Numbered from the stretch's first letter, positions 27,166 through 36,437 are shown. The stretch: DNA of 64,000 nt from Azonexus sp. (GCA_017983755.1 JAGOAU010000011.1:1-64000); one strand, 5' to 3'. Notes: generated by a model from the letters alone, not told the origin. Numbers and translations: made by a program.

Positions 27166-27830
27166 CCGCGGCGCCCAAGGAATTTTCCGCTTCCGGCATG
27201 GCCGCGCGCACGGCGGCCATCCTCTTCGTCTTCGTCATCATCTTCACCGGCCTGCTGTCGGCGGCCTACCAGTGGACCAAGCCGGCGATCGAGGCTTCCG
27301 CCGCCGAGGAAAAGATGAAGCTGGTCGACGAGGTGCTGCCGCGCGCCGAGTACGACAACGCCCTGCTCGACGATACGCTGACCCTGCCGCCGAATCCGGA
27401 GCTCGGGCTCGACGAGCCGAGCACGCTGTACCGCGCGCGCCAGGGCCAGCAACCGGTGGCGCTGCTGTTCGAGGCGGTCGCGCCCGACGGCTACGCCGGC
27501 AAGGTGCGCCTGCTGATCGCCCTGCGCGCCGACGGTACGGTCGCCGGCGTGCGCGTCACCCAGCACAAGGAAACGCCGGGCCTCGGCGACTACGTCGAGC
27601 CGAAGAAGGACAAGGACAAGGCGCACCCGTGGATCGGCCAGTTCCAGAACCTGTCGTTCACCCAGACGGCCGACAAGGAGTGGAAGGTGAAGAAGGATGG
27701 CGGCCGCTTCGATTACCACGCCGGCGCGACGGTGACCCCGCGCGCCATCATCAAGGCGGTGTACAAGGCCGTGAAATGGGCCAATGCCAACCGCGACCAG
27801 TTGTTCGCCCAGACCGGAGGTGCCCGATGA
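27162..27830 (+). CDS. rnfG: Rnf complex flavoprotein subunit RnfG
   Basis: A 222-residue protein with one N-terminal membrane helix (TAAILFVFVIIFTGLLSAAY) and a periplasmic FMN-binding domain. HAGATVTPRAIIKAV holds the threonine for covalent FMN (S/T-G-A-T motif). GLGDYVEPKKDKDKAHPWIGQF is the conserved preceding block. The gene order D-G-E matches the proteobacterial rnf operon. Confidence 0.95.
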   Translation: MTAAPKEFSASGMAARTAAILFVFVIIFTGLLSAAYQWTKPAIEASAAEEKMKLVDEVLPRAEYDNALLDDTLTLPPNPELGLDEPSTLYRARQGQQPVALLFEAVAPDGYAGKVRLLIALRADGTVAGVRVTQHKETPGLGDYVEPKKDKDKAHPWIGQFQNLSFTQTADKEWKVKKDGGRFDYHAGATVTPRAIIKAVYKAVKWANANRDQLFAQTGGAR

Positions 27831-28510
27831 TCAGCCGCGACGAATTCCGTACTATCGCCGGCAACGGCGTCTGGAAGCAGAATACCTCGATCGCCCAGAT
27901 CCTCGGCCTGTGCCCGTTGCTGGCGGTGACCACCAACGCGGTTAACGGCATCATGCTGTCGCTTGCCACCATCCTCGTCATGGCGCTCTCCAACGTCGCC
28001 GTCGCCTCGCTTCGCAACTTCATTCCGCACGAAATCCGCATCCCGGTCTTCATCCTCATCGTCGCCGCGCTGGTCACCGTCGTCGACCTGCTGTTCAACG
28101 CCAACCTGCACGAACTCTACCTGGTGCTCGGCATCTTCATTCCGCTGATCGTCACCAACTGCATCGTGCTCGCCCGCGTCGAGGCCTTCGCCGCCAAGAA
28201 CCCGCCGCTGCAATCGACCTTCGACGGCGTCTTCATGGGCGTCGGCATGCTGTGGACCCTGGCCCTGCTCGGCGGCATGCGCGAACTGCTCGGCAACGGC
28301 ACGCTGTTCGGCGGCATCGACATGGTCTTCCCCAGCCTGCAGCCGATCCAGCTGCTGCCGGAAAGCTACCCGGGATTCCTGCTCGCCCTGCTGCCGCCGG
28401 GCGCCTTCATCCTGCTCGGTTGCATGATCGCCTGGAAGAACTGGCTGGACGCCCGTGCCGCCGCCCGCGCCCAGCGCAAGCCGCCGGCGCCGGTCGCCGT
28501 CGCCGGCTGA
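27827..28510 (+). CDS. rnfE: Rnf complex membrane subunit RnfE
   Basis: A 227-residue membrane protein homologous to RnfA, with NTSIAQILGLCPLLAVTTNAVNG and IPLIVTNCIVLARVEAFAAKN carrying the cluster cysteines. The C-terminal tail is basic (AWKNWLDARAAARAQRK). It overlaps rnfG by 4 bp and is the last rnf gene; the usual rnfH is not adjacent. Confidence 0.95.
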   Translation: MISRDEFRTIAGNGVWKQNTSIAQILGLCPLLAVTTNAVNGIMLSLATILVMALSNVAVASLRNFIPHEIRIPVFILIVAALVTVVDLLFNANLHELYLVLGIFIPLIVTNCIVLARVEAFAAKNPPLQSTFDGVFMGVGMLWTLALLGGMRELLGNGTLFGGIDMVFPSLQPIQLLPESYPGFLLALLPPGAFILLGCMIAWKNWLDARAAARAQRKPPAPVAVAG

Positions 28511-28530
28511 CGCCGCTCACCCCGCGCGCC

Positions 28531-29589
28531 ATGCGCATCGAGCAATTCCGCCAGGCGCTGCGCGACCATGGCGCCCTGACCTGCCACGAAGAGCGCGTGT
28601 TGCGCGCGTGGACCGCGGCACGGCCGTTGACCAGCGGCGCCCGTCACCAGCAAGCGGAAAACTACCTGTCGCTGCCACTGCGAAAAGCCCTGCCGGCGCT
28701 TACCGCCGAACTGGACGGCCTCGCCCGCCTGCGCTCCAGCCACCCCGGCGAGGATGGTTCGGAGCGCCTGCTGGTCGAACTCGCCGACGGCCAGACCGTC
28801 GAAAGCGTGCTGCTGCCGCGCGACGGCCTGTGCGTGTCGACCCAGGTCGGCTGCGCGGTCGGCTGCCTGTTCTGCATGACCGGGCGCGACGGCCTGCTGC
28901 GCCAGGTGGAAAGCGCCGAGATCGTCGCCCAGGTCGTCCTCGCCCGCGCCCGCCGGACGGTGAAGCGCGTCGTCTTCATGGGCATGGGCGAACCGGCGCA
29001 CAACCTCGACAACGTGCTCGAAGCCATCGACCTGCTCGGCACCGCCGGCGGCATCGGCCACAAGAACCTGGTTTTTTCGACGGTCGGCGACCCCCGGGTT
29101 TTCGAGCGTCTGCCGCAACAGCGCGTCGTCCCGGCGCTCGCCCTGTCGTTGCATTCGACCAATGCCGAACTGCGCGCCCGCCTGCTGCCCAAGGCGCCGC
29201 GCATCGACCCCGCCGAGCTGGTCGAACTCGGCGAACGCTACGCCCGCACCACCGGCTATCCGATCCAGTACCAATGGACGCTGCTCGAAGGGGTCAACGA
29301 CAGCGCAGAGGAAATGGACGGCATCGTCCGCCTGCTCACCGGCAAGTACGCGATCATGAACCTGATCCCCTACAACACCGTCGACGACTCGGGCTTCCGC
29401 CGCCCGGCACCGGAACGCGCCGCCGAACTGGCGCGCGGCCTGCACCGCCGCCGCATCCTGACCAAGCTGCGCAACTCCGCCGGCCAAGATGTGGACGGCG
29501 GTTGCGGTCAACTGCGTGCACGAGCTGAAATTCAGCGCGAACCGAAATCCAGGCGCGCCGCACCCATTCCGCTGACGCTCGTTCCCTGA
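28531..29589 (+). CDS. RlmN-family radical SAM RNA methyltransferase
   Basis: A 352-residue protein of the RlmN/Cfr family. VGCAVGCLFCMTGRDGL holds the CxxxCxxC cluster that binds 4Fe-4S and SAM. FMGMGEPAHNLDNVLEAI and LSLHSTNAELRARLLPKAP are also conserved. The C-terminal methyl-carrying cysteine is present in GGCGQLRAR, so the dual-cysteine methyl-transfer mechanism can work. RlmN methylates C2 of A2503 in 23S rRNA and A37 of some tRNAs. The canonical rlmN usually sits beside ndk/ispG, so this copy behind rnfE may be a paralogue with another target. ATG 28531 follows rnfE by 20 bp. Confidence 0.83.
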   Translation: MRIEQFRQALRDHGALTCHEERVLRAWTAARPLTSGARHQQAENYLSLPLRKALPALTAELDGLARLRSSHPGEDGSERLLVELADGQTVESVLLPRDGLCVSTQVGCAVGCLFCMTGRDGLLRQVESAEIVAQVVLARARRTVKRVVFMGMGEPAHNLDNVLEAIDLLGTAGGIGHKNLVFSTVGDPRVFERLPQQRVVPALALSLHSTNAELRARLLPKAPRIDPAELVELGERYARTTGYPIQYQWTLLEGVNDSAEEMDGIVRLLTGKYAIMNLIPYNTVDDSGFRRPAPERAAELARGLHRRRILTKLRNSAGQDVDGGCGQLRARAEIQREPKSRRAAPIPLTLVP

Positions 29590-29624
29590 AAAGACACGGA
29601 TCACTGGACATCCAGCAGCGCTAT

Positions 29625-29653
29625 TTGTACGGTGATTGAACACACGCTATACT
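29625..29653 (+). promoter_or_regulatory. Promoter of the DUF1778/GNAT toxin-antitoxin operon
   Basis: -35 TTGTAC (29625-29630) and -10 TATACT (29648-29653) are separated by exactly 17 bp. They lie 30 bp before the antitoxin start, where an antitoxin-DNA operator is expected. Confidence 0.7.
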
Positions 29654-29683
29654 TCGTGCAATCCAGCGCCGGAGTTGAACACC

Positions 29684-29947
29684 ATGCTCGCATCTTCCAA
29701 AACACAACGTGTCGATTTACGGATTTCCCCTGCCGCCAAGGAAATGATCCAGGCCGCCGCCCGCGCCCAAGACAAGACGGTCAGCGAATTCCTGCTCGAC
29801 AGCGGGCTGACCTCGGCCGCCGAAACCCTCGCCGACCGCCGCCTGTTCATTCTCGACGACGCACAGTGGAATACCTTCCAGACCGCGCTCGACGCACCGC
29901 CGCGCGAACGCCCGCGCCTTGCCCGCCTGATGACGACGGGCCGGTAA
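29684..29947 (+). CDS. DUF1778 (TacA-type) antitoxin
   Basis: An 87-residue ribbon-helix-helix antitoxin. The N-terminus KTQRVDLRISPAAKEMIQAA is the DNA-binding part. The middle (VSEFLLDSGLTSAAETLADR) and the C-terminus (LFILDDAQWNTFQTALD) resemble the toxin-wrapping part of TacA. GGAG lies 10 bp before ATG 29684. The antitoxin should neutralise the GNAT toxin encoded 3 bp downstream and repress the shared promoter, as known for TacAT/AtaRT systems. Confidence 0.9.
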   Translation: MLASSKTQRVDLRISPAAKEMIQAAARAQDKTVSEFLLDSGLTSAAETLADRRLFILDDAQWNTFQTALDAPPRERPRLARLMTTGR

Positions 29948-29950
29948 ACC

Positions 29951-30463
29951 TTGGCTGCCACCGGCACGACGCGCTGGGCAATCGGCAAGCTGGATCGCGC
30001 CCACCTCGTCGATTCGTTCGACTGTGGGCACGAAGACCTCAATCGCTACCTTCGCCGCTTCGCCCTCAACAACCAGTCTGCAGGCAGCGCGCAAACCTAT
30101 GTCGCCATCGCCGATAGTCGGGTAATCGGCTACTACAGCCTCGCCGTTGGCGCTGTCGCTCATGCCGAGGCGCCGACCCGGGTAGCAAAAGGCCTGGCCC
30201 GCCACCCCGTTCCAGTCATGTTGCTTGCCCGCCTCGCCGTCGATTACACCACCAAGGGCCGGGGCTTGGGCGCGGCGCTCCTGCACGACGCCCTGGCCCG
30301 AACTCTGCAAGCCGCCGACATCGCCGGCATCCGAGCCATCCTCGTTCACGCGAAGGACGATGAGGCGCGGCGCTTCTACCAACACTTCGACTTCGACCCC
30401 AGCCCAACGGATGCATATCATCTTTACTTGCTAATCAAGGAGCTTCGGAAAATTGCGGGTTGA
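29951..30463 (+). CDS. GNAT-family acetyltransferase toxin (TacT/AtaT type)
   Basis: A 170-residue N-acetyltransferase. LARLAVDYTTKGRGLGAALLHDAL is the GNAT motif A with acetyl-CoA pyrophosphate loop (R/K-G-x-G-x-G/A), and HAKDDEARRFYQHFDFDP contains the conserved tyrosine near the active site. TacT/AtaT-type toxins acetylate the amino group of aminoacyl-tRNAs and stop translation. The likely start is TTG 29951, three bases after the antitoxin stop. A non-ATG start is common in such toxins and keeps toxin below antitoxin. Confidence 0.88.
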   Translation: MAATGTTRWAIGKLDRAHLVDSFDCGHEDLNRYLRRFALNNQSAGSAQTYVAIADSRVIGYYSLAVGAVAHAEAPTRVAKGLARHPVPVMLLARLAVDYTTKGRGLGAALLHDALARTLQAADIAGIRAILVHAKDDEARRFYQHFDFDPSPTDAYHLYLLIKELRKIAG

Positions 30464-30588
30464 TCGTCCAGAAACCGGGCAAGCCACCTTTGCTTTGAAG
30501 AGATCATCGGCCCGTTTTCTGCCGGAAGCGGAAGTTCAGCATGCGATATGATTCTGTCGAAGTCGGCTGTAACGGGAGTGCAGAATAA

Positions 30589-30870
30589 ATGCTTTGGACG
30601 GTTGCAATCGAATTCACGAAATATGCTTTACTGACATGGTTCATTCTCGGCTTTGCATTTGTCGGTTGGCTTTACTTCAGAACGAATGACATTAAATACG
30701 CCCTTTCCGTGTTGGCACGAGAAGAAAGTGGGCATTACAAGGGTTTGCCAGAATGGCAAGCGCTGACATTGAAAGCCATTCATTTTGCTAGGCTATCTAC
30801 CGCAATCGGTACCGGCGCCCTGCTGCTGTTGCAAGTTGTTCAATTGGCTCTGGCCAGCAGCATAAATTGA
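30589..30870 (+). CDS. Small hypothetical membrane protein, AT-richer than its surroundings
   Basis: A 93-residue protein with two hydrophobic segments (YALLTWFILGFAFVGWLYF and GTGALLLLQVVQLALA) flanking a soluble loop. A GGGAG ribosome binding site precedes ATG 30589. Codon use is clearly more A/T-rich than neighbouring genes (for example AAATATGCTTTACTG). The 125 bp before it are also AT-richer and hold no other gene. Together with the toxin-antitoxin pair this suggests a small acquired segment. No family recognised. Confidence 0.65.
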   Translation: MLWTVAIEFTKYALLTWFILGFAFVGWLYFRTNDIKYALSVLAREESGHYKGLPEWQALTLKAIHFARLSTAIGTGALLLLQVVQLALASSIN

Positions 30871-30920
30871 CTCTCTTGGATCGTATTCAGCCAATTCTAA
30901 TTTCCATCGAAGTCAATCCC

Positions 30921-31553
30921 GTGAAAAAAGCCGACATCGCCGAGTTCTACGCCCGCCTGCGCGCAGCCAACCCGGCACCGGCGACCGAACTCGAATACGC
31001 CTCGCCCTTCCAGTTGCTGATCGCCGTCATCCTCTCGGCGCAGGCGACCGACGTCGGCGTCAACAAGGCGACGACGAAGCTCTTCCCGATTGCGCCGACC
31101 CCGGCGGCGATGGCAGCGCTGGGTGAGGACGGACTGGCCGAATACATCAAGACCATCGGCCTCTTCCGCACCAAGGCGAAGAACGTCATCGCCACATGCC
31201 GCATGCTGGTCGAACTGCATGGCGGAGAAGTGCCCGAAGACCGCGCGGCGCTCGAGGCGCTGCCCGGCGTCGGGCGCAAGACGGCCAACGTGGTGCTCAA
31301 CACCGCTTTCGGCCACCCGACCATCGCCGTCGATACGCATATCTTCCGCCTCGGCAACCGTACCGGGCTGGCCCTTGGCAAGACGGTCGAGGAGGTCGAG
31401 AAAAAGCTGCTGCGGGTCACCCCGGAGGAATTCAGGAAGGACGCCCACCACTGGCTGATCCTGCATGGCCGCTATGTCTGCAAGGCGCGCAAGCCGGAGT
31501 GCGGGCGCTGCGTCGTGGTCGATCTCTGCGGCTACAAGGGCAAGACACTGTGA
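30921..31553 (+). CDS. nth: Endonuclease III
   Basis: A 210-residue base-excision-repair glycosylase/AP lyase for oxidised pyrimidines. The helix-hairpin-helix ALPGVGRKTANVVLNTAF holds the catalytic lysine. The catalytic aspartate is in AVDTHIFRLGNR. The 4Fe-4S cluster motif is C-x6-C-x2-C-x5-C (CKARKPECGRCVVVDLC). GTG 30921 (V-K-K-A-D-I) aligns with the E. coli start; the frame is open further upstream but without homology. It overlaps the FIST gene by 4 bp. Confidence 0.95.
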   Translation: MKKADIAEFYARLRAANPAPATELEYASPFQLLIAVILSAQATDVGVNKATTKLFPIAPTPAAMAALGEDGLAEYIKTIGLFRTKAKNVIATCRMLVELHGGEVPEDRAALEALPGVGRKTANVVLNTAFGHPTIAVDTHIFRLGNRTGLALGKTVEEVEKKLLRVTPEEFRKDAHHWLILHGRYVCKARKPECGRCVVVDLCGYKGKTL

Positions 31554-32566
31554 CGGCCGCCAGCAGCCTGGTCACCGGCCCGCACCCGGCGCCGGAACTG
31601 GCCGCCGAGGCGGTCCGCCAGGCGCTCGAAAAGGCCGGCCGCGAACGCGCCGACAGTGTGCTCCTCTTCCTCACCCGCGATTTCGCGCGCCACGCCCAGC
31701 CGGCCCTGCTCGCCGCTGCGCGCGTCGCCGGCACCATGGAAATCGCCGGCTGTACCGCCTACGGCCTGCTGACCGAGCATGGCTGGCATCTCGACCAGCC
31801 CGCCGCAGCGGCACTGGTCTTGGCGCATGAAGCACCGGCCGCCAAAGGCGGCACGCCGCTGCTTTCGTTCAGCGGCCACCGCATCCTGCCCTACGACTGG
31901 CAGGCGGGCGCGCCGCGTGCCGGCCTGCTCGATGCCGAAGCCGCCGCCTGGGCGCACAGCCGGCTCGCCGCCGATACCTGCGCCGAGGTCAGCCTGCCGG
32001 GCTGGCAGGCACGGCTCGCTTGTTCCTCCGGTTTGCGCCTGCTCGGCGAGCCGCTGACGGTAGACACGGCCAGCGGCTACGATCTGCGCCGACTCGGCGG
32101 ACATACTGCCCGCGAGAGCCTGCTGCGTTGCCTGCCGGCGGAACTGCGCAGCGATCCGCCGCTCCACCAGATCGCCCTCGTGCGCCAGTCCGCGGCACCG
32201 GCCGTCACCATCCTTACCGCCGCCGCCGATGGTGCGCTGACCCTGGCCGAACCGCTCGCGGCGGGCGAGCAGGTGCGCTGGGCGATCCGCCAGCCGCTGG
32301 CCACCGAACAGGACATGCGGCAATCCCTGGCTGCTGCGGTCGACCCCGAAAAAATGCCCGATTTCGCGGTCATGTTCTCCTGCCTCGGCCGCGGTCCTCT
32401 CTTTTATGGCGGCGACGACCGCGACCTGCTGGCCTTCCGCGAACGCTGCCCAGGCGTGCCGCTGATCGGCGCCTACGGCAGCGGCCAGATCGCCCCGGTC
32501 GGCGACGGCAACCGCCTGTTCCAGAACGCCGTGGTTACCCTGTTATTCGAAAGCGCCCATGTTTAA
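31550..32566 (+). CDS. FIST-domain sensory protein (stand-alone)
   Basis: A 338-residue protein with an N-terminal FIST domain (about residues 30-200, including GTMEIAGCTAYGLLTEHG) and a C-terminal FIST_C domain (about 210-330, including FAVMFSCLGRGPLFYGGDDRDL and IGAYGSGQIAP). FIST domains are thought to bind small ligands such as amino acids and are usually fused to signalling outputs; here no output domain is attached. It starts at a GTG overlapping the nth stop (GTGA) and ends overlapping the DUF1841 gene by 8 bp. One dispersed motif lies between the two halves (core 32334). Confidence 0.82.
   Translation: MTAASSLVTGPHPAPELAAEAVRQALEKAGRERADSVLLFLTRDFARHAQPALLAAARVAGTMEIAGCTAYGLLTEHGWHLDQPAAAALVLAHEAPAAKGGTPLLSFSGHRILPYDWQAGAPRAGLLDAEAAAWAHSRLAADTCAEVSLPGWQARLACSSGLRLLGEPLTVDTASGYDLRRLGGHTARESLLRCLPAELRSDPPLHQIALVRQSAAPAVTILTAAADGALTLAEPLAAGEQVRWAIRQPLATEQDMRQSLAAAVDPEKMPDFAVMFSCLGRGPLFYGGDDRDLLAFRERCPGVPLIGAYGSGQIAPVGDGNRLFQNAVVTLLFESAHV
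32333..32366 (+). repeat. Dispersed motif copy (in the FIST gene)
   Basis: Core CTGCGGTCGAC at 32334-32344, then CGAAAAAATGCCCGATTTC. It encodes AVDPEKMPDF, in the same frame as the copy in the rnfC tail. Confidence 0.75.
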
Positions 32567-32990
32567 TCCCTCCCGCGACCAGGTACGCAACTTTTTCTGC
32601 GACGCCTGGAAAAAGCATCAGGAACGCCTGCCGCTGGTCGGCGCCGAAGTCGCGGCGGCCGATATCGCCGCCCGCCACCCGGAATACCATGCCCTGCTGG
32701 GCGATGCCAGCGGTGCGCTCGCTGCCGAATGGGCGCCGGAAGACGGGCAGATGAATCCCTTCCTGCATCTTTCGCTGCATCTCGCCATTCACGAGCAGGT
32801 CAGCATCGACCAGCCGCCCGGCATCCGCGCCGCCTTCGAGGGGCTGCGCGCGCGCCTTGGCCAGCACGATGCCGAACACGTGATTCTCGAATGTCTGGGG
32901 GAAACGATCTGGCGCGCCCAGCGCCAGGGAACGCAGATGGATGCGCTGGCCTACGTCGACGCCGTGCGGCGCAAGGCCAGCCTGATCTGA
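32559..32990 (+). CDS. DUF1841 family protein
   Basis: A 143-residue protein. MFNPSRDQVRNFFCDAWKKH at the start, NPFLHLSLHLAIHEQVSIDQPPG in the middle and HVILECLGETIWRAQR near the end are typical of DUF1841, a family found mainly in betaproteobacteria and often near nth. It looks all-helical and cytoplasmic; the function is unknown. The His-rich helix (HLSLHLAIHEQ) could bind metal, which is speculation. Confidence 0.85.
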   Translation: MFNPSRDQVRNFFCDAWKKHQERLPLVGAEVAAADIAARHPEYHALLGDASGALAAEWAPEDGQMNPFLHLSLHLAIHEQVSIDQPPGIRAAFEGLRARLGQHDAEHVILECLGETIWRAQRQGTQMDALAYVDAVRRKASLI

Positions 32991-32998
32991 GACCGCCG

Positions 32999-33033
32999 GT
33001 TGCGGTCGACCTGTCCTGAAGCCCGAAATTGCC
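32999..33033 (+). repeat. Dispersed motif copy (intergenic, between convergent genes)
   Basis: Core TTGCGGTCGAC at 33000-33010, then CCTGAAGCCCGAAATTGCC. It is part of the hairpin at 33013-33045. Confidence 0.65.
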
Positions 33034-33045
33034 GGCCTTCAGGAC
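33013..33045. other. Intergenic hairpin containing part of a dispersed motif
   Basis: GTCCTGAAG (33013-33021) and CTTCAGGAC (33037-33045) can pair with a 15-nt loop between two convergent genes. No T-run follows on either strand, so it is at best a weak terminator. Its left part is the dispersed motif with core 33000-33010. Confidence 0.5.
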
Positions 33046-33060
33046 TGATCAGCAGAGAAC

Positions 33061-33834
33061 TCAGCGCGGCAGCCGGTAGCTGTCCTGGGTCATCAGGTCG
33101 ACGCCGCATTCGAGGCGCTCGATCCAGTCGATGAACTTGTTCACCGCGGTCTTGCCGACGAAGCGGTTGCCGTGCTGCGGCACGATCTGTTCGATGTCGA
33201 GTTGGCGCACCATGTTCGCCCAGTATTTGCAGATCTTGCCGGACACGATGTAGCGCTTGTGGAAGCCTTCCATGTACTGGATGTGGCTGTCGAAGTCGGT
33301 GACCGGCTCGGAAGCCTTGGCGGAGTTTACGATGGAAGCGCCGAGGTCGCCGGAGAAGAGGATCTTGGAGACCGGATCGTAGAACTGGAAATTGCCCTCG
33401 GCGTGCATGAAGTGCGCCGGCAATGCCGCCACCCGGCACTGGCCGAGCGGGATAAGCAGGCCCGGGTCGGGGATGCCGACGATGCGGTCGGAAACATCCT
33501 TGCCGGTCGTGAAGTGTGGCACGAAGCGCGTCCACAGGCTGGAAATCATGACCTTGCAGTGCGAGGCGACGAACCACTTGTTGACCGAGGCGATGATGTC
33601 GGGATCGGGGTGCGAAGCAAAGATGTAGTCGAGGTCCTTGGACGAGAAGTACTTCTGCATGTCCATCAGCAGCCCGGTGTAGGTCATGGTGCCGCCTGGA
33701 TCGATCAGGGCGCCGTGGCCGTTATCGACGATCAGGAACTGGTTGCTCTGCACCGCCCCCGTGGTCTTCTCGTCGACCAGATCGTAAAAGGCGTGGACGA
33801 TATGCTTGCCATCGTTGTACAGCTCGACTGCCAT
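33061..33834 (-). CDS. MBL-fold di-iron protein (flavodiiron/ODP-like)
   Basis: A 257-residue metallo-beta-lactamase-fold protein resembling the di-iron domain of flavodiiron proteins and stand-alone oxygen-binding di-iron proteins, without a flavodoxin domain. Candidate ligands are the H-x-D-x-D pattern in SHPDPDII, the His in FMHAEGNFQFYD, the Asp in FSGDLGAS and the His in PQHGNRF. DNGHGALIDPGG is the usual early strand motif. Such proteins bind or reduce O2 or NO, or sense oxygen for chemotaxis. Start ATG 33834 has a GGGGAG ribosome binding site. Downstream of gspE on the same strand, gap 71 bp. Confidence 0.78.
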   Translation of the reverse strand: MAVELYNDGKHIVHAFYDLVDEKTTGAVQSNQFLIVDNGHGALIDPGGTMTYTGLLMDMQKYFSSKDLDYIFASHPDPDIIASVNKWFVASHCKVMISSLWTRFVPHFTTGKDVSDRIVGIPDPGLLIPLGQCRVAALPAHFMHAEGNFQFYDPVSKILFSGDLGASIVNSAKASEPVTDFDSHIQYMEGFHKRYIVSGKICKYWANMVRQLDIEQIVPQHGNRFVGKTAVNKFIDWIERLECGVDLMTQDSYRLPR

Positions 33835-33904
33835 GACTTCTCCCCCCAAAGAATTGAGCGCGAATTATCCGTCCGCCGGACAATTCTGACCAGTGTCGGG
33901 AAGC

Positions 33905-35689
33905 TTATTGTTCGTCGCCGGGCGGCGCCACCTTGACCACTTCGTCGAGCGAGGTCAGCCCCTGCGCCACCTTGAGCGCGCCGGAAATGCGCAGCGGGCG
34001 CATGCCTTCACGGCAGGCAAGGTCGCGCACCTGCGCCAGGTCGGCGTTGGGCCGCACCAGCTTGCGCAGCTCCGGCGAGTTGAGCAGGATTTCGTAAATG
34101 CCGACGCGCCCGCTGTAGCCGGTCATGCGGCATTCCAGACAGCCGACCGGCTGATGCAGTTGCACCGGCTCGTTCGATTTCCACGGCGCCACCAGCAGGC
34201 GCCAGGCAGCCTTCTGGTCCTCGGTGATCGGCACCGCCTTCTTGCAGTGCGGGCACAGCGTCCGCACCAGGCGCTGCGCCATGACGCCGAGCACCGTCGA
34301 GTTGATCAGGTAGGCCGGTACCCCGAGATCGAGCAGGCGGGTGATCGCCGACGGCGCATCGTTGGTGTGCAGCGTCGACAGCACGAGGTGCCCGGTCAAC
34401 GCCGCCTGGATGGCCATTTCCGCGGTTTCCAGATCGCGGATCTCGCCGATCATGACGATGTCCGGATCCTGCCGCATCAGTGCCCGCACGCCGTCGGCAA
34501 AACCGAGATCAATGTTGTGCTGGACCTGCATCTGGTTGAACGCGGCTTCGACCATTTCGATCGGATCCTCGATGGTGCAGACATTGACCTCGGGCGTCGC
34601 CAGCTGCTTGAGCGTGGTGTACAGCGTCGTCGTCTTGCCCGAGCCGGTCGGGCCGGTGACCAGCACGATGCCGTTGGGCGTCGTCGTCATCTGCTGCCAG
34701 CGCATCTGGTCGTCGCTGGAAAAGCCGAGCGAACGGAGGTCGCGGACCAGCACCTCGGGGTCGAAGATGCGCATCACCAGCTTTTCGCCGAAGGCCGTCG
34801 GCAGCGTCGACAGGCGCAATTCGACCTCTTGTCCGCTCGGCGTCCGCGTCTTGACCCGGCCGTCCTGCGGGCGCCGCTTCTCGATCACGTCCATACGGCC
34901 GAGCAGCTTGATGCGGCTGGTCATCGCGTTCATCACCGCCATTGGAATCTGGTACACCTGATGCAGCACGCCGTCGATACGGAAGCGGACGATGCCGAGA
35001 TCGCGGCGCGGCTCGATGTGGATGTCCGAGGCGCGCTGGTCGAAGGCATACTGCCAAAGCCAGTCGACGATATGGATGATGTGCTGGTCGTTGGCGTCGA
35101 ACTGGCGGTTGCCCTTGCCCAGTTCGACCAGTTGCTCGAAGCTCGACAGCCCGGACGTCACCTCGCCCTTGGCCGCCGCCTTCTTGACCGATTTGGCGAG
35201 GTTGAAGAACTCGACCAGATAGCGCGAAATGTCCTCCGGGTTGGCCATCACCCGGCGGATTTCCTTGCGCAGGATGTGCTGGAGTTCCGGCACCCATTCG
35301 CATACGAAGGGCTCGGCGGTGGCGATGACCACCTCGCGCGTCGTCACCTGCACCGGCAGGATGCCGAAACGCCCGGCATAGGCGCTCGACATGACCTCGG
35401 CGACGCCGGTGAAATCGATCTTCAGCGGGTCGATGTGCAGGTAGTCGAGGCCGATCTTGCCGGCCAGCCATTCGGTCAGCGTTTCCAGCGTGAGCAGGCG
35501 TCCCGGCTGGTCGGGCGGGCGCCACTTCTGGTCGGCGATCACCACCAGCGGGTGAATCCGGCCGCCGTGCAGGCGCCGTTCGGCTTTCAGGGCCTCGGCC
35601 GCATCGCGTCCGACAAGGCCGTCTGCGACCATCCACTCGAGCACCTCGGAGAGCGTCAGGCGGTGCTCATGCGTACTGATTTCGTTCAT
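33905..35689 (-). CDS. GspE/PilB-family secretion ATPase
   Basis: A 594-residue type II secretion/type IV pilus-type ATPase. The N-terminal MshEN-like domain spans about residues 20-170. The ATPase has Walker A GPTGSGKTTTLY, Asp box TIEDPIE, Walker B PDIVMIGEIRDLETAE and the His box LSTLHTNDAP. A zinc-binding C4 motif follows (CPHCKK with CLECRMTGYSGR). No other pilus or secretion gene is near, so the ATPase is an orphan and its machine cannot be named. ATG 35689 is preferred over a TTG at 35698. Confidence 0.85.
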   Translation of the reverse strand: MNEISTHEHRLTLSEVLEWMVADGLVGRDAAEALKAERRLHGGRIHPLVVIADQKWRPPDQPGRLLTLETLTEWLAGKIGLDYLHIDPLKIDFTGVAEVMSSAYAGRFGILPVQVTTREVVIATAEPFVCEWVPELQHILRKEIRRVMANPEDISRYLVEFFNLAKSVKKAAAKGEVTSGLSSFEQLVELGKGNRQFDANDQHIIHIVDWLWQYAFDQRASDIHIEPRRDLGIVRFRIDGVLHQVYQIPMAVMNAMTSRIKLLGRMDVIEKRRPQDGRVKTRTPSGQEVELRLSTLPTAFGEKLVMRIFDPEVLVRDLRSLGFSSDDQMRWQQMTTTPNGIVLVTGPTGSGKTTTLYTTLKQLATPEVNVCTIEDPIEMVEAAFNQMQVQHNIDLGFADGVRALMRQDPDIVMIGEIRDLETAEMAIQAALTGHLVLSTLHTNDAPSAITRLLDLGVPAYLINSTVLGVMAQRLVRTLCPHCKKAVPITEDQKAAWRLLVAPWKSNEPVQLHQPVGCLECRMTGYSGRVGIYEILLNSPELRKLVRPNADLAQVRDLACREGMRPLRISGALKVAQGLTSLDEVVKVAPPGDEQ

Positions 35690-35823
35690 GCGAAGCAATA
35701 TAGCATGTCATACGTAACGCTTTGTAAGCCGGTGCGCCGGCGGTTGCACTCATTTACAAATACTTGCGGAACACCCTTGGCATGCGCCTAGAATGAAAGC
35801 GCACAAACCACAAGGAGAGACAC

Positions 35824-36429
<606 letters not shown>

Positions 36430-36437
36430 GAAACGGC

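Noticed and set aside
29502..29512. TTGCGGTCAAC core of the dispersed motif in the RlmN-like gene
   Set aside because: It encodes the conserved G-C-G-Q-L around the methyl-carrying cysteine and lacks the A-rich and ATTTTC arms in full, so it may be coincidence. Not counted among the 18.
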